Assembly: GCA_951799405.1 (NCBI GenBank)
Contig: OX637344.1
Location: forward strand, 2,294,001 to 2,358,000
Source of the DNA: Agapetus fuscipes
Lineage: Eukaryota > Arthropoda > Insecta > Trichoptera > Glossosomatidae
Reading direction: 5' to 3'
DNA: 64,000 nucleotides
Part shown: positions 49,741-58,758 of the stretch, in pieces
Numbering within the stretch: position 1 is the stretch's first letter
Layout of the letters: the number at the start of each line of letters is the position of its first letter
The notes under the pieces: model-generated
The model's database searches: none
What the model saw: the letters and a program-made list of their open reading frames with translations, nothing else
What the model was told of the DNA's origin: nothing
Translations under genes and position numbers: made by a program

Positions 49741-49810
49741 AGCTAGGTGATAATAGACTAGCATATCTCCAAGAGATTCATATAATAAAATGAGAGTTTT
49801 ATCTGTTATA

Positions 49811-49978
49811 ATGTAAGTCGCAAAGATACATTACATTTAAGAATTATATCAAATGCATGCCTACATTCATGAGTATATTCTGCTACCTTCTCTGAAACAG
49901 GGCTGAGATTGGCAAAGTGAACCATTTTTTACAGTATGATTAGTCAGCGACATACCAACCTACATAAATTTAGGAACA
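49811..49978 (-). mobile_element. B-tail, internally deleted
   Basis: TAAGTCGCAAAGATACATTA, then directly CTACCTTCTCTGAAACAGG and AGTCAGCGACATACCAAC; about 80 bp of the middle are missing. Confidence 0.7.
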
Positions 49979-50284
49979 CATGAGGTGTAGGTACGCAATT
50001 TTGTAAAAAAAAAATATGACTGCGACAAAATTTTAACTTATTTTCTCTATTTAGCAATTTTCGACTTGTGGCACTCTGTCTGCGAGTTTTATTCAATATT
50101 TGCATTTAGCGTGTGCATACATTACATCCATACTTTCTATTGGTTGCCACCGTAGGGAGTAAATAAAGCAACGATTGCCTATGCCACTCCTTTCATCTCG
50201 CAAATGGGACTCGTCAAGATGTTTGCACTCCTGCAAAGCAATGTAGCAAAATCATTTTGGCGAATTCTCATCTCAATTTTGATT
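49979..50284. other. Gene-free stretch
   Basis: Nothing recognised. Confidence 0.35.
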
Positions 50285-50407
50285 TAGTATTTTCACCGTT
50301 AGCATAGCGACTTTATACTGAATGATTGGACGCACTTATGTCAAAGATTTTAGTAGTTTTTTTTTTATCAGTTTAAAGTCACATAAGCTACCGTTGAAAA
50401 TACCGGG
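50285..50407. mobile_element. MITE-D, small TIR element
   Basis: GTATTTTCACCGTTAGCATA at the left mirrors CTACCGTTGAAAATACC at the right, with GACTTTATACTG mirrored by CAGTTTAAAGTC inside. About 123 bp, non-coding. One arm recurs at 42367. Confidence 0.55.
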
Positions 50408-50449
50408 CCTTAGTTTATTTAACGCAAACAGACGCCAAGCAAAATATCT

Positions 50450-50729
50450 CATCGTCATCATCATCGGCGCGACAACCCGGGGTGGGTCTTGGCCTCCCTC
50501 AGCAACCGCTGCCAGCGCTGTCTATCCAAAGTTTTCCTCCTCCAGTCCCACATTCCCACTGCACGGCAATCCGCCACCACTCCATCCAGCCATCTTGAAC
50601 GTGGTCTTCCCACTGTCCGGCGTCCCTCCGGGTTCGTCATCACAATCGTCTTCTCCAGGCTCCGATGGTCCATTCGCTGAATGTGCCCCAGCCAATGCAG
50701 TCTGTTGACCTTTATTGAGCGGACCACAT
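50450..50729 (-). pseudogene. RTE-type LINE C-terminal insertion with 13-bp TSD
   Basis: AAGCAAAATATCT occurs at 50437-50449 and at 50730-50742, an exact 13-bp target duplication. The insert encodes on the reverse strand VNRLHWLGHIQRMD, VGRPRSRWLDGVVADCR and LLREAKTHPGLSRR, and its sense 3' end is GATGATGATGACGATG. The frame is open for 88 codons but lacks the endonuclease and RT. It is GC-richer than its surroundings, so probably recent. A family different from LINE-A and LINE-B. Confidence 0.85.
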
Positions 50730-50754
50730 AAGCAAAATATCTAGATACTAATAG

Positions 50755-50848
50755 TACTGCAGTTACTGTTACTATAGCTCTGCTCCCTTTTATGCTAAAG
50801 GTGGCCAGACCCTCTGCAAAGTTACTCCACTTTTTCCTACTGTTGCAA
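50755..50848 (-). pseudogene. LINE-A 3' end, old
   Basis: GCAGTTACTGTTACTATAGC, GGTGGCCAGACCCTCTGCAA and CTCCACTTTTTCCTA are the inverse of the LINE-A tail and last codons. Confidence 0.65.
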
Positions 50849-50864
50849 ATACCTATTTTATCTC

Positions 50865-51059
50865 TATTCTAAGTTGCATAGATACATAGACATTTAAGGC
50901 TCATATTTAATGATGCCCACGAGCAGGTGCATTTTAAAACACGCTTACATATGCTGCATGCTTGCAGCTTCAGCCACCTTTCGCTAAAACTGAGGTGGCA
51001 TTGGTAAAAGTAAAACAAGTTTTTCAGCATGGATGATTAGATTCATACCACATCATAAA
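50865..51059 (-). mobile_element. B-tail, diverged variant
   Basis: TATTCTAAGTTGCATAGATA to ATTCATACCACATCATAAA. It is followed by a plus-strand LINE fragment; the same composite occurs at 52346-53225. Confidence 0.65.
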
Positions 51060-51089
51060 TGGAATACTATGGACTCTTATAGAATCTTG

Positions 51090-51195
51090 ATTGTCCGGTC
51101 CGATGGTTTGGGCATTTAGAAACAATGTTGATGAACGCTTTACATAGAGTATCTACATAGGAAACGTAAGAGGCTAAGGGGGAAGAGAAAAAAAT
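51090..51195 (+). pseudogene. LINE coding fragment (WFGH region)
   Basis: CCGATGGTTTGGGCATTTAG, GATGAACGCTTTACATAG and AGGCTAAGGGGGAAGAG align with LINE-A 20398-20485 (RWFGHVERMNDDRLT..KRGK). Confidence 0.6.
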
Positions 51196-51740
51196 GTTTT
51201 TTAATTGTTTTTTCTAATTTTGTGTTTTTTCCTTTATTTTCAGGAACCACAGATCAAATCCGACTTCAGTCCTCTGACAGTAAGTTATATATTTTTTTAT
51301 ACTATTTACAAAACATACTCGTATTAAAAATTAAGTTAGTTTTTTGAAAATGATACATTTCCCCCCAAAGAAAACACAAAGTGTTACGGGTCATTTTAAG
51401 GACAGTATAAAGTAAATAGTTTCATTTTGAAAAATTAAATTATGTTGATTAGTTCATCCTTGATTACCGTCCAACAAAAGTGTATCTTGAGGACGCTGGT
51501 TACAATACAAACGAAACGTGGAAAATATAGTAAGTTCTCAAATGACGGTTCGTCTTCTATTCAAATAAGTAAATCAATTTTAATTATTTTTTCTTGACTT
51601 ATCGAACTTTTAGTCTTGGTTTTAACTGTTTTTGTTTCAAATGATTTTTCAAAAAGAGTGTCTCTGTGAAATAAAAAAAAAAAAATGAATGCATAGAAAA
51701 CTAGAAGTTATTTATAGCCTAGACACATTTTTGTCCGTTC
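51196..51740. other. Stretch holding a candidate microexon
   Basis: Apart from 51244-51279 no repeat or gene was recognised. Confidence 0.4.
51244..51279 (+). CDS. Candidate 36-bp host microexon
   Basis: A strong acceptor (CTTTATTTTCAG, preceded by a T-rich tract) ends at 51243 and a consensus donor GTAAGT begins at 51280. The 36 bases between are GC-balanced in an AT-rich setting, are a multiple of three, and in the zero frame read EPQIKSDFSPLT with no stop. Nothing in the window repeats it. If real, the window lies in long introns of a host gene on the plus strand. No gene is assigned. Confidence 0.4.
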
Positions 51741-51784
51741 GATTTGGTCCGGTCTGTAGTCTAGTGGTAATGCTTCAGAGAATT
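51741..51784 (+). mobile_element. SINE-2 head fragment
   Basis: TTGGTCCGGTCTGTAGTCTA, GTGGTAATGCTTC; cut at the A box side by a B-tail. Confidence 0.55.
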
Positions 51785-52013
51785 GACCACCATGCTGTAA
51801 AAATGGTTCACTTTGCCAATGTCACCCCTGTTTCAGGGAAGGACGGCAAGAGTTGCAGGGTGTATGTCCATTTGAGATTTGTTTTTTTATGTTGTAGGTT
51901 CACATGAGGCATGTGCAAGCGCGAACTTGTACGTGTCTGGTTGTGGGAATGAATGTAATGTGAATCTCCAATGTAACATATCTTTGCAACTTAGATTAGA
52001 TTAAATTAGATTA
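51785..52013 (+). mobile_element. B-tail, near full length
   Basis: GACCACCATGCTGTAAAAAT to AGATTAGATTAAATTAGATT. Confidence 0.8.
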
Positions 52014-52345
52014 GATGGGTAAAGAAAAGCGCCAATGAAAGTATGTATACGATATCTCGCACGGCGTCCATTGTCTCTTTTTCCCGCCTTTTTAGAGACG
52101 CCATTTTTTTATATTGTTGTTGAATAAAAAAGCCAAAGTTTAAAATGGCGGTATCATAAAGTAATTTGTTTGTTTATGATTGTTGTAAAAATTGCCGAAT
52201 AAGAAAGTGTGAAAATTAAGGAGACGATGTAAGAATGTTGTTTTATTGTGTCTCTCGAATTTAGGTAATAAAAAGTTTGTTTTTAAGATGTCAAAAAAAA
52301 AATTCAAGCAATCTCCCCATTCTTGGATTTTCCAAAAAAAATATA
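52014..52345. other. Gene-free stretch
   Basis: Nothing recognised. Confidence 0.35.
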
Positions 52346-52546
52346 ATCTTAGTTGAAAAGATATATATATATTCAATGCTCATATTTAATGCATGGGCAT
52401 GTAAATTCACGCTTACACATGCTGAAACCTCTCTTGAATATTAACTTTGCAACTCCTGCCAGCTTTTCCTGAAACCGGGGTGGCATCCGCAAAAGTTAAC
52501 CAAGTTTTTACAGCATGAAGGGCCAGCTTCATACCACATTGTACAT
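52346..52546 (-). mobile_element. B-tail, diverged variant
   Basis: AATCTTAGTTGAAAAGATAT to CAGCTTCATACCACATTG; same variant as 50865. Confidence 0.65.
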
Positions 52547-52567
52547 TGAATACTTATAGGATCTACA

Positions 52568-53105
52568 TAGGGGCTGTCCATATATTACGTCGTTTGCATT
52601 AAGGGGGGGGAGTCTTGTCTGCGGAGATGGCAAATGATGTACGAGTACCTACCAAAAATAACGTCGTTCTTGTAAATACCAATTTCTACAAAATATACAA
52701 AATATTATGTAAGTGTTATAACATTATTAATTATTAAGCTCATCCATTATTACAGCAAAAGGGGGGCGGGGGTCATTAGATTATGACTATAGGATGATTG
52801 TAAGGGGGGGGGGGGTCGAAAATCGGCCAAAATCGATGACGTATCGATGACGATTGAAGAACCTATAAGAAGAGTTAACACAATGTTTGGAGAGCGTGCA
52901 TTTGCAGTTGCTGGCCCTCTGGCCTGGAACCACCTGCCACATCATGTGAGAGAGCTACAGGACCATGGAAAGTTCCGGAATTCACTGAAGACAAGCAAAT
53001 TTCTGCATCATTTGCACAAGCGTCCTTGGAGTGACTACATCACGAAACGGCGCTATAAAGAAATCATCAACTCATCATCAGCATCGTAATGTATGGACGG
53101 CCCCA
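52568..53105. mobile_element. TIR element GGGGCTGTCCATA, carrying L2-like sequence
   Basis: GGGGCTGTCCATATATTACG at the left is mirrored by CGTAATGTATGGACGGCCCC at the right. The interior has G-runs (GGGGGGGGGAGTC, GGGGGGCGGGGGTC) and an L2-like LINE 3' fragment whose end merges with the right terminus. It lies between a B-tail and the LINE fragment at 53113, which are adjacent at the related locus near 51060. The superfamily is not assigned. Confidence 0.65.
52843..53098 (+). pseudogene. L2-like LINE C-terminal fragment
   Basis: Encodes IEEPIRRVNTMFGERAFAVA, GPLAWNHLPHHVRELQDHGK and FRNSLKTSKFL, then TTTCGTGATGTAGTCAC (inverse) and a GAT-rich end, closely matching 47118-47400. Short but frame-intact. 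Confidence 0.8.
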
Positions 53106-53109
53106 TTGT

Positions 53110-53225
53110 ACGGTCCGTTGGTTTGGGCATTTAGAAACAGTGGATGACGAACGTTTGACACATATTATCTACATAGGAAATGTTAGGCTAGAACGGAAGG
53201 AAAAGACCGAGAAAGAAATGGCTTG
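53110..53225 (+). pseudogene. LINE coding fragment (WFGH region)
   Basis: CCGTTGGTTTGGGCATTTAG, GATGACGAACGTTTGACAC, AAGGAAAAGACCGAGAAAG; the counterpart of 51090-51195. Confidence 0.6.
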
Positions 53226-53261
53226 TTCACATAAGTATCTATATTAATTTCTTACACCAGA

Positions 53262-53350
53262 AATAAAACCTCCCACGAACATAAACTGTGCAAATCCTTC
53301 CGCCTTTTTCTGAAATCGGGGTGGCATTGACAAAAGTGAACGAATATTTC
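53262..53350 (-). mobile_element. B-tail middle fragment
   Basis: AACCTCCCACGAACATAAAC, TCTGAAATCGGGGTGGCATT, GACAAAAGTGAACGAA. Confidence 0.55.
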
Positions 53351-53389
53351 ATTTATCATCTCTGGAATATACTGAGAAAAAAAGACAAG

Positions 53390-53490
53390 CATGAATGTCG
53401 AAGAGATGAAAGAAGTGTGCAAAGTGGAGAAGCATCTGCAGAGGTACTGTCCACCCCCAGCGTAATGGCGGTTAGACACAGTAACATTAC
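53390..53490 (+). pseudogene. LINE-A 3' end, old
   Basis: GATGAAAGAAGTGTGCAAAG, GCATCTGCAGAGGTACTGTC and AGCGTAATGGCGG correspond to the last LINE-A codons and stop; the tail ACAGTAACATTACTG is degraded. The frames over 53288-53803 are fortuitous. Confidence 0.6.
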
Positions 53491-53883
53491 TGTAGATTGG
53501 TATTTATCAACACATCGATGTCTTCCCGTCCCAAAACAAAATTTAAAACTATCCAAACAGAGATCCAGAATGTTCCATTCATATTTACACAGGTCCATCA
53601 CAATTATACCTGGGACTCCACACACTTCTCGAAGATTCCTGGAACACAGTTTTTTTTGTCCCCTCGGCGTCCTATCTTTTTTTATTTGTTTTTTTGTCTA
53701 TTTGTTCAGGCCAACTGTTAAAAGGCAAAGATTAAGTCAACATTTAATAAATATCGAAAATTCATCCCAACGATTTTATCAAATTTTTTTGGTTGAGATT
53801 TAGGTACTTAGATCTTGAGGCAGTTTTGAATGCAAATATAATACCTTTTTTTTTTAATGGTGTACTTTGTGATTAGTATGAGA
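53491..53883. other. Gene-free stretch
   Basis: Nothing recognised with confidence. Confidence 0.35.
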
Positions 53884-54030
53884 GTCGCTGGTATGGTCGA
53901 GACTCGAGAGGATAAGGTATTGGCAATCGAATTTGCGTTATTGAAACAAGCGCAAGCTCGAGCCCCGCCTACGCCGTGTCCTACTGAAAATAGCTATGAC
54001 CCTGGTTGAACAGATGCCATTGGGTGATTG
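53884..54030 (+). mobile_element. SINE-3, diverged
   Basis: GGTATGGTCGAGACTCGAGA, CTCGAGCCCCGCCTACGCC, TGACCCTGGTTGAACAGATG. Head and early body only. Confidence 0.55.
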
Positions 54031-54057
54031 TTAATAAATGATAAAATTAAATTAGGC

Positions 54058-54312
54058 TTATTTATTTGGTGAGCGCTGTTTTTGTGTGTATCACACTCTG
54101 CGAGCTTAATATTCGATATAAAGCGCCAATTCTTAAGCAAGACCCGATTGCTGTAAGACTTGATGAACCTTTGGTGACCGGTCTTTGGTAAAGATGTATA
54201 ATTTTTCAACCCAGCTTCGAGCATATTTTAAAATATGAATGGGATATTTTTGTCCTCCACCGGGACTCGAACCCACGAACTTTCATTTACGAGTACAAAG
54301 CGTTATCACTAT
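54058..54312 (-). mobile_element. SINE-2, head cut by a B-tail
   Basis: TTTATTTGGTGAGCGCTGTT to AAGCGTTATCACTAT, with inverted B box GGGACTCGAACCC. The final head bases are replaced by the B-tail at 54313. Confidence 0.8.
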
Positions 54313-54568
54313 AATCTATAATAATCTATAATCTAAGTTGCAAGGATATATTCATTTAAAGCTCTCAGATGTATGCCCACAAACCAACAAGTGTAGTTCG
54401 CGCTTACAAATGCTGAATGTGTACTTACAAATAAAATCCAAACCTCAAATGAACATAAGCCCCACAACTTTTGCCGACCTTCCCTGAAACAGGGGTGACA
54501 TTGGCAAAGTGAACCATTTTTTACAGTATGGGTGGTCAGCCTCATACCAACCTATAAGTCAAGGAATA
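54313..54568 (-). mobile_element. B-tail, full length, young
   Basis: Almost identical to 45481-45728 and to the inverse of 29230-29480 (CTCAGATGTATGCCCACAAA, GTGTAGTTCGCGCTTAC). Ends CCTATAAGTCAAGGAATAAG. Confidence 0.85.
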
Positions 54569-55129
54569 AGAGACTACGAATAAGAATACTAGACTACGGA
54601 AATTAAAATATCTAAATATAAGGACTTCGTTAAGCATAACTTAAGAAGTAGATTCACCTTTGTCATTCGCTTGCCAATTTACAATTTGGTCCATTCTGGA
54701 GTCCAACTCTGAGGTCGCAAAAAGTCCGAGTTCCCCACAAACACTTGCGGCGTCGTCAGGAATGCTAGTCCAAAACAGGAGTCGGAAAAAGACGAGGATC
54801 ATAATGGGGATTTATCACTTTGGAGTCGGGTCCATCTGCTTGGAATTCCAAACTAGTATAAGAATATAAATTTCGCTTTTTTTTTTACGAAATTAATTCA
54901 GAGGAATATTAAAAGATGGTGATTTTATATTTGATGTGTTGTCGATTCAGATTTTGATAGAGCTATAAATTCAGAGATTTAATACTGCAATTTAAAAAAA
55001 ATCATTATTTTAGTATTGTTGTCTCAATGGTTAAAGCTTTTAGAAAGCTTTGTTACAAATTTGCAATTAAAAATAAAATATTAATTTCTGATATCAGTAA
55101 AACTATATTATCTGATATTTGGATGATTT
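54569..55129. other. Gene-free stretch
   Basis: The segment 54650-54850 is unique and GC-balanced with an open 69-codon frame, but no motif is recognisable. Confidence 0.35.
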
Positions 55130-55665
55130 ATTTGATAGGCTCTGTTTCTGTGTGAATCACACCTCAAGAGATCTCTGTAAGCTTAGCCGTCGCTATAAAA
55201 CGAAAATTTCCAGTAAAACCTAGTTGCTGAAAAGATAATGGACCTTTAAGGACCGGCTTTTGGTAAAAGCACATTAATTTCCGACCCAAGAAGAGCATAT
55301 TTAAACACATATAATTTTTTTTTTGTATTTCACTAGTTATCGAACCTGCGACCTTCAAATTACTGGTCCGAAACGTTAACCACTTCTGCAAGCTATTAAG
55401 CAAAGAAATCTGATGTTTTTCGGTCACATTATGAGACATACCGCCTTCTTCATCTTATCATACAGGGGAAGGTTAAAGGAAGAAGAACTCAGGGACGCCG
55501 AAGGACATCTTGGTTGTAAAAATTTCGATGGTTCGACAGTAGCTCCTAGTCCATTTTTTGAGCCGCAGCATCCAGGTGAGAATAGCCATAATGATCGCTG
55601 ATCTTCGGTAGAAGTGACATTAAAAGAAGAAGAAGAAGCCTTAACCACTAGACTACAGACCGGTC
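55130..55665 (-). mobile_element. SINE-2 split by a BovB/RTE-like insertion
   Basis: The segment 55130-55384 is the inverted SINE-2 body; 55641-55665 (TTAACCACTAGACTACAGAC) is the rest of the head. TTAACCACT at 55376-55384 and 55641-55649 is the 9-bp target duplication of the inserted LINE. Confidence 0.85.
55385..55640 (+). pseudogene. BovB/RTE-like LINE 3' fragment with TSD
   Basis: AGAAATCTGATGTTTTTCGG, TCACATTATGAGACATACCG, CAGGGACGCCGAAGGACATC and TCTTCGGTAGAAGTGAC, ending AAGAAGAAGAAG. It matches the inverse of 40085-40330. It encodes LMFFGHIMRHTA, then frame breaks. Bounded by TTAACCACT duplications. Confidence 0.8.
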
Positions 55666-56059
55666 TGTTGAATAGTTACTTATATATCTAATTACACAAG
55701 TATATAAGAACTATAACATAATTAGAAATATAGCAACAGCAACAAAAATATTAACGTCTGGGCCAAATAGGATATGTAATCTAACATCAAAATCGGTAAT
55801 GTAGTATTTTTTTGAAAATGAAGTAAATATGTAGAAATCATTTCCTCATATATATAATTAATATTGGAAAATGCTAGATTTCCGGCATTGGTCCTATTAT
55901 TTTATACGACTCATATAAAAATGATAATTCAGAGAGAGGGACATCCAAAGAGTCAGGTTGTGTGTGTGTGTTTTTTTTTTATTATTTTTGACCATTCGAT
56001 TTTCGGTTTTGTTTTTGTGTCCTCGCGCACGCGCATTGTGGAAATGATAAAATAATAAT
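55666..56059. other. Gene-free stretch with GT run
   Basis: TGTGTGTGTGTGTTTTTTTT at about 55963. Nothing else recognised. Confidence 0.4.
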
Positions 56060-56215
56060 ATAATTTAGCGGGAGGGGGCAACAATGGCGGAGGCTGCCAC
56101 ATTAATCAAGCAGCAGACGGCCGTATCTCAGGGAGAGCAGAGGGCCCTTCAGCGGGGACGCACGGGGACACGGAGCTGCAGATCGAGAGGCAGAATAAAC
56201 ATGGGACAAGTGGAA
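56060..56215 (+). other. GC-rich island with a Kozak-like ATG
   Basis: A 150-bp GC-rich block in AT-rich DNA. CAACAATGGCGG at 56080-56091 gives a 54-codon frame to TAA at 56246-56248, beginning MAEAATLIKQQTAVSQGEQR. On the reverse strand CTCTCGATCTGCAG could act as a splice acceptor. It does not match any repeat in the window. It may be a 5' exon, a conserved non-coding element or chance; no function is assigned. Confidence 0.35.
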
Positions 56216-56224
56216 AAAAATCGT

Positions 56225-56615
56225 TTTTGTCGATCAATAACCGTTTAAAGATTATTTTACTTTTTCGACCAGTAACCATCTGAAGATTATTTTAGATTTT
56301 CGACCGGTAGTGTATCTAAATTATTCGACCAGAAACCATCTGAAGTTTATTTCGTTTTTTCGACCAGTGGCCATCTGAAGGTTATTTGACCAATAACGGA
56401 AGGACAGTTGTTTGACCAATAACCATTTAAGATTATTTCAGTTTTTCGACCAGAAACCATCTGAAGTATAAATAATACTTCACTTTTTCAACCAGTAGCC
56501 ATTTAACAGCATTTTTTTTCGACCAGCAGCCATTTAAAGAAGGTAGATTTTAGTTTTCCGACAACTCACCATTTCAATCATATTTCAGTTGTTCGAACAG
56601 TAACTTCAAATATGA
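56225..56615 (+). repeat. Degenerate ~35-bp minisatellite
   Basis: CGACCAGTAACCATCTGAAG with ATTATTTTAGTTTTT units begins near 56231, 56266, 56301, 56326, 56361, 56387, 56413, 56447, 56489 and 56520. Spacing is mostly 35 bp, with shorter units near 26 bp. Confidence 0.75.
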
Positions 56616-56639
56616 TTATTATTATTACAAATGACTTAT

Positions 56640-57180
56640 TGACAATTATAACAATTTAAAACTTTCTTATTTTTTTTTTAGTTTTTTTTTACTGCTTTCG
56701 CTGCATCTTGGTCCATCTTTAGACGTTTCTGGCACCGCGTGGACTCAGCCTACATGTCTCAAGCATTCATATTTTACATAATGTCGCTGACAAATAAAAA
56801 TAAAAACACGTCGCATGCACGCGAGACGTCCCTCTCGCTCTTATACCCTCACACACCTGCGAGATAGAGATGACGCGCGCTCTCTCAATCGATAAAGGAC
56901 TTCATAAGTTCAATAATGCTTTCTTGCACATTGGAGTATCGGAAAGTAAATGAAGTAATATTTTTTAAATAAAAGTTTTACAGCCATTACACAATGAACT
57001 CATTGTGCCACCATTCTGATTTCATCCGGCACTGGATCAGAAGTTAGGAGATGATGAAACGAAGATCTATGAAGGTTTCCATATTGCTTGTCTGGTAATC
57101 CATTGGCAAACCGTGCAGAACTCTTTGTTTCTGAAAAGACTCTTACTGTAAAATGGAATACTTAAAAAATGACTGATGAT
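56640..57180. other. Gene-free stretch with a GAGA/CG-rich patch
   Basis: The segment 56815-56900 (GTCGCATGCACGCGAGACG, GCGAGATAGAGATGACGCGC) is window-unique with GAGA-type strings and CGCG dyads; a regulatory block is possible. The rest is unrecognised. Confidence 0.35.
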
Positions 57181-57187
57181 TGGAAAG

Positions 57188-57275
57188 TTCAGAGCAGGGA
57201 AACCACACTGCAATTGAAGTGGTTTGCTGCCCTCCTTACCTGTGAAAAAAATTGGTTTCACATGCCACATGCAAA
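57188..57275 (+). mobile_element. SINE-1 middle fragment
   Basis: GGGAAACCACACTGCAATTG, AAGTGGTTTGCTGCCCTCC, TTACCTGTGAAAAAAATTGG, CACATGCCACATGC. Confidence 0.6.
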
Positions 57276-57298
57276 TATATATACATATATACAAGGAT

Positions 57299-57600
57299 AA
57301 TTTATTTATAAGGTACACATAATAAAAGAGCGCCGTTTTTTTGTGTGTCACACCTCAAGGGCCCTCTCAAATCACGGATAAGATTTTTTGTAAAGATGCG
57401 TCTTTAGTGCTCCTTTAAAGACACCAACAGTTTCTGCCTTCCTCACATTAGGTGGTAGTCTGTTCCACTCCATTGGGCCCGCAAACCGGTAAGCACGGTC
57501 GCCCCAAAATTAGTGCGTGTCTGACGTGACGGCTGGACTAAGTCAACCACCCCACACCCCACAGAACCCTCACGCTTTTGTAGTGTTGTCTCTCGTTTAA
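57299..57600 (-). pseudogene. L2/CR1-like LINE 3' end; shares its tail with SINE-2
   Basis: The reverse strand encodes GDRAYRFAGPMEWNRLPPNV and RKAETVGVFKGALKTHLYKK, then SYP and a stop at about 57371-57373: the classic L2/CR1 C-terminal end. Upstream a small frameshift separates the NFG codons. After the stop the 3' UTR reads GGGCCCTTGAGGTGTG, ACACACAAAAAAACGGCGCT and AAATAAATTATCC. That is the same order and largely the same bases as the SINE-2 tail (GGGCTCTTGAGGTGTG, ACAAAAACAGCGCTCA, AAATAAATCATCC). Confidence 0.8.
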
Positions 57601-57644
57601 AATAGGAAAAAGTTGCATTTATCTGAGAAACCCATGATCGCTGA

Positions 57645-57740
57645 ATCTGTTTTTTATTTACTTTTACCTTTAAGGTATTTCAGTAAAGCTTGAGCGCTTT
57701 CGACCGTTACCCAGTCATCGTCAGGAGTCACATGAAAGTT
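57645..57740 (-). mobile_element. Penelope-like 3' end with hammerhead-like core
   Basis: The inverse reads CTGACGA (57718-57724), T, GACTGGGTAACGGTC, GAA, AGCGCTC (57692-57698), that is the CUGANGA core, a short stem II, GAA and a palindromic hexamer plus C, as in ACCGGTC at 11574. AT-rich sequence (ATAAAAAACAG) follows. No coding region is seen. Confidence 0.5.
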
Positions 57741-57741
57741 C

Positions 57742-58117
57742 CGCCCTTGCCCTCTCTGTCTCCGTCTGTACATGGGCCTCCCTCATAACGCTGTGTTATT
57801 GCATCGACGATTATCTCTCATCCCAGCTTAATCATTCCGTCCTTTTGCTTCGCGGATTCTTATTGGCTGTTTTTGCGGTCGACGTCATCAAATGCGCTTC
57901 ACAGGACCGACTTTAGTCTCCTCATAAACGGAGCATAGACTATATACTACATGGGTGTATACTTATGGTATGTACTTGATTGCTTTGGATTTTTTTATGT
58001 ATACCTTCTTATCTTTATGTAAGTTGTATGTAATCAAAAACGGTAATCTAGGGTGTATTTACAAACTGAACTACTATACATAAAAAGTGGGTTAAATTGA
58101 AATTTAAATTTGTGATG
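57742..58117. other. Gene-free stretch
   Basis: The segment 57740-57930 is GC-balanced and may be more of the PLE 3' UTR. Nothing else was recognised. Confidence 0.35.
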
Positions 58118-58370
58118 TATTCCTTGACTTATAGGTTGGTATGAGGCTGACCACCCATACTGTAAAAATGGTTCACTTTCCCAATGTCACCCCTATTTCA
58201 GGGAAGGTCAGCAAAAGTCGTAGGGTTTGTGTTCATTTGAGGTTTGCATTTTATTTGTAAGTACACATTCGGCATTTGTAAGCGCGAACTACACGCGTTT
58301 ATTTGTGGGCGTGCATTTGATATGAGCTTTAAATGTTAATATATTTTTTCAACTTAGATTATAGATGTAT
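58118..58370 (+). mobile_element. B-tail, full length
   Basis: TTCCTTGACTTATAGGTTGG to CAACTTAGATTATAGATG; the 29230-type variant. Confidence 0.85.
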
Positions 58371-58518
58371 GAGAATAAATGGTGCCTCCTAAAAACGTTG
58401 GCTACGACGCGTGAGGTCAAGGGTTCAAAGTGTGTGATAAATTTTAAAGTACCTACAGTTTAGGAGGTTTTAAAGTTCATGAAAAAAATGAATAATTACT
58501 CATTTAATACCCAGCAAC

Positions 58519-58758
58519 GTGACTTATGGATTGGTATGAGACTGACCACACACACTGTAAATAATAATTCACCTTGCCAATGTCACCCCTGTTTCAGGGA
58601 AGATCGGCAAAAGATTTAGAGCTTATATTCATTATTAAAGTTTGGTTTTTAATTGTAAGTTCACATGCAGCATTTGTAAGCGTTAACTTACACGTGACAT
58701 GCATTCGATATTAATTTTAAATGTTAATCTATCCCTTAACAACATAGATTATATATTA
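58519..58758 (+). mobile_element. B-tail, full length, diverged
   Basis: CGTGACTTATGGATTGGTAT to ACAACATAGATTATATATTA. Confidence 0.75.

Noticed and set aside
50322..50708. 128-codon frame on the plus strand
   Set aside because: It is antisense to the RTE-type LINE fragment at 50450-50729, whose reverse frame has clear family motifs.
53288..53803. 171-codon open frame as a host gene
   Set aside because: It starts within an inverted B-tail and runs through an old LINE-A 3' end; no recognisable domain.
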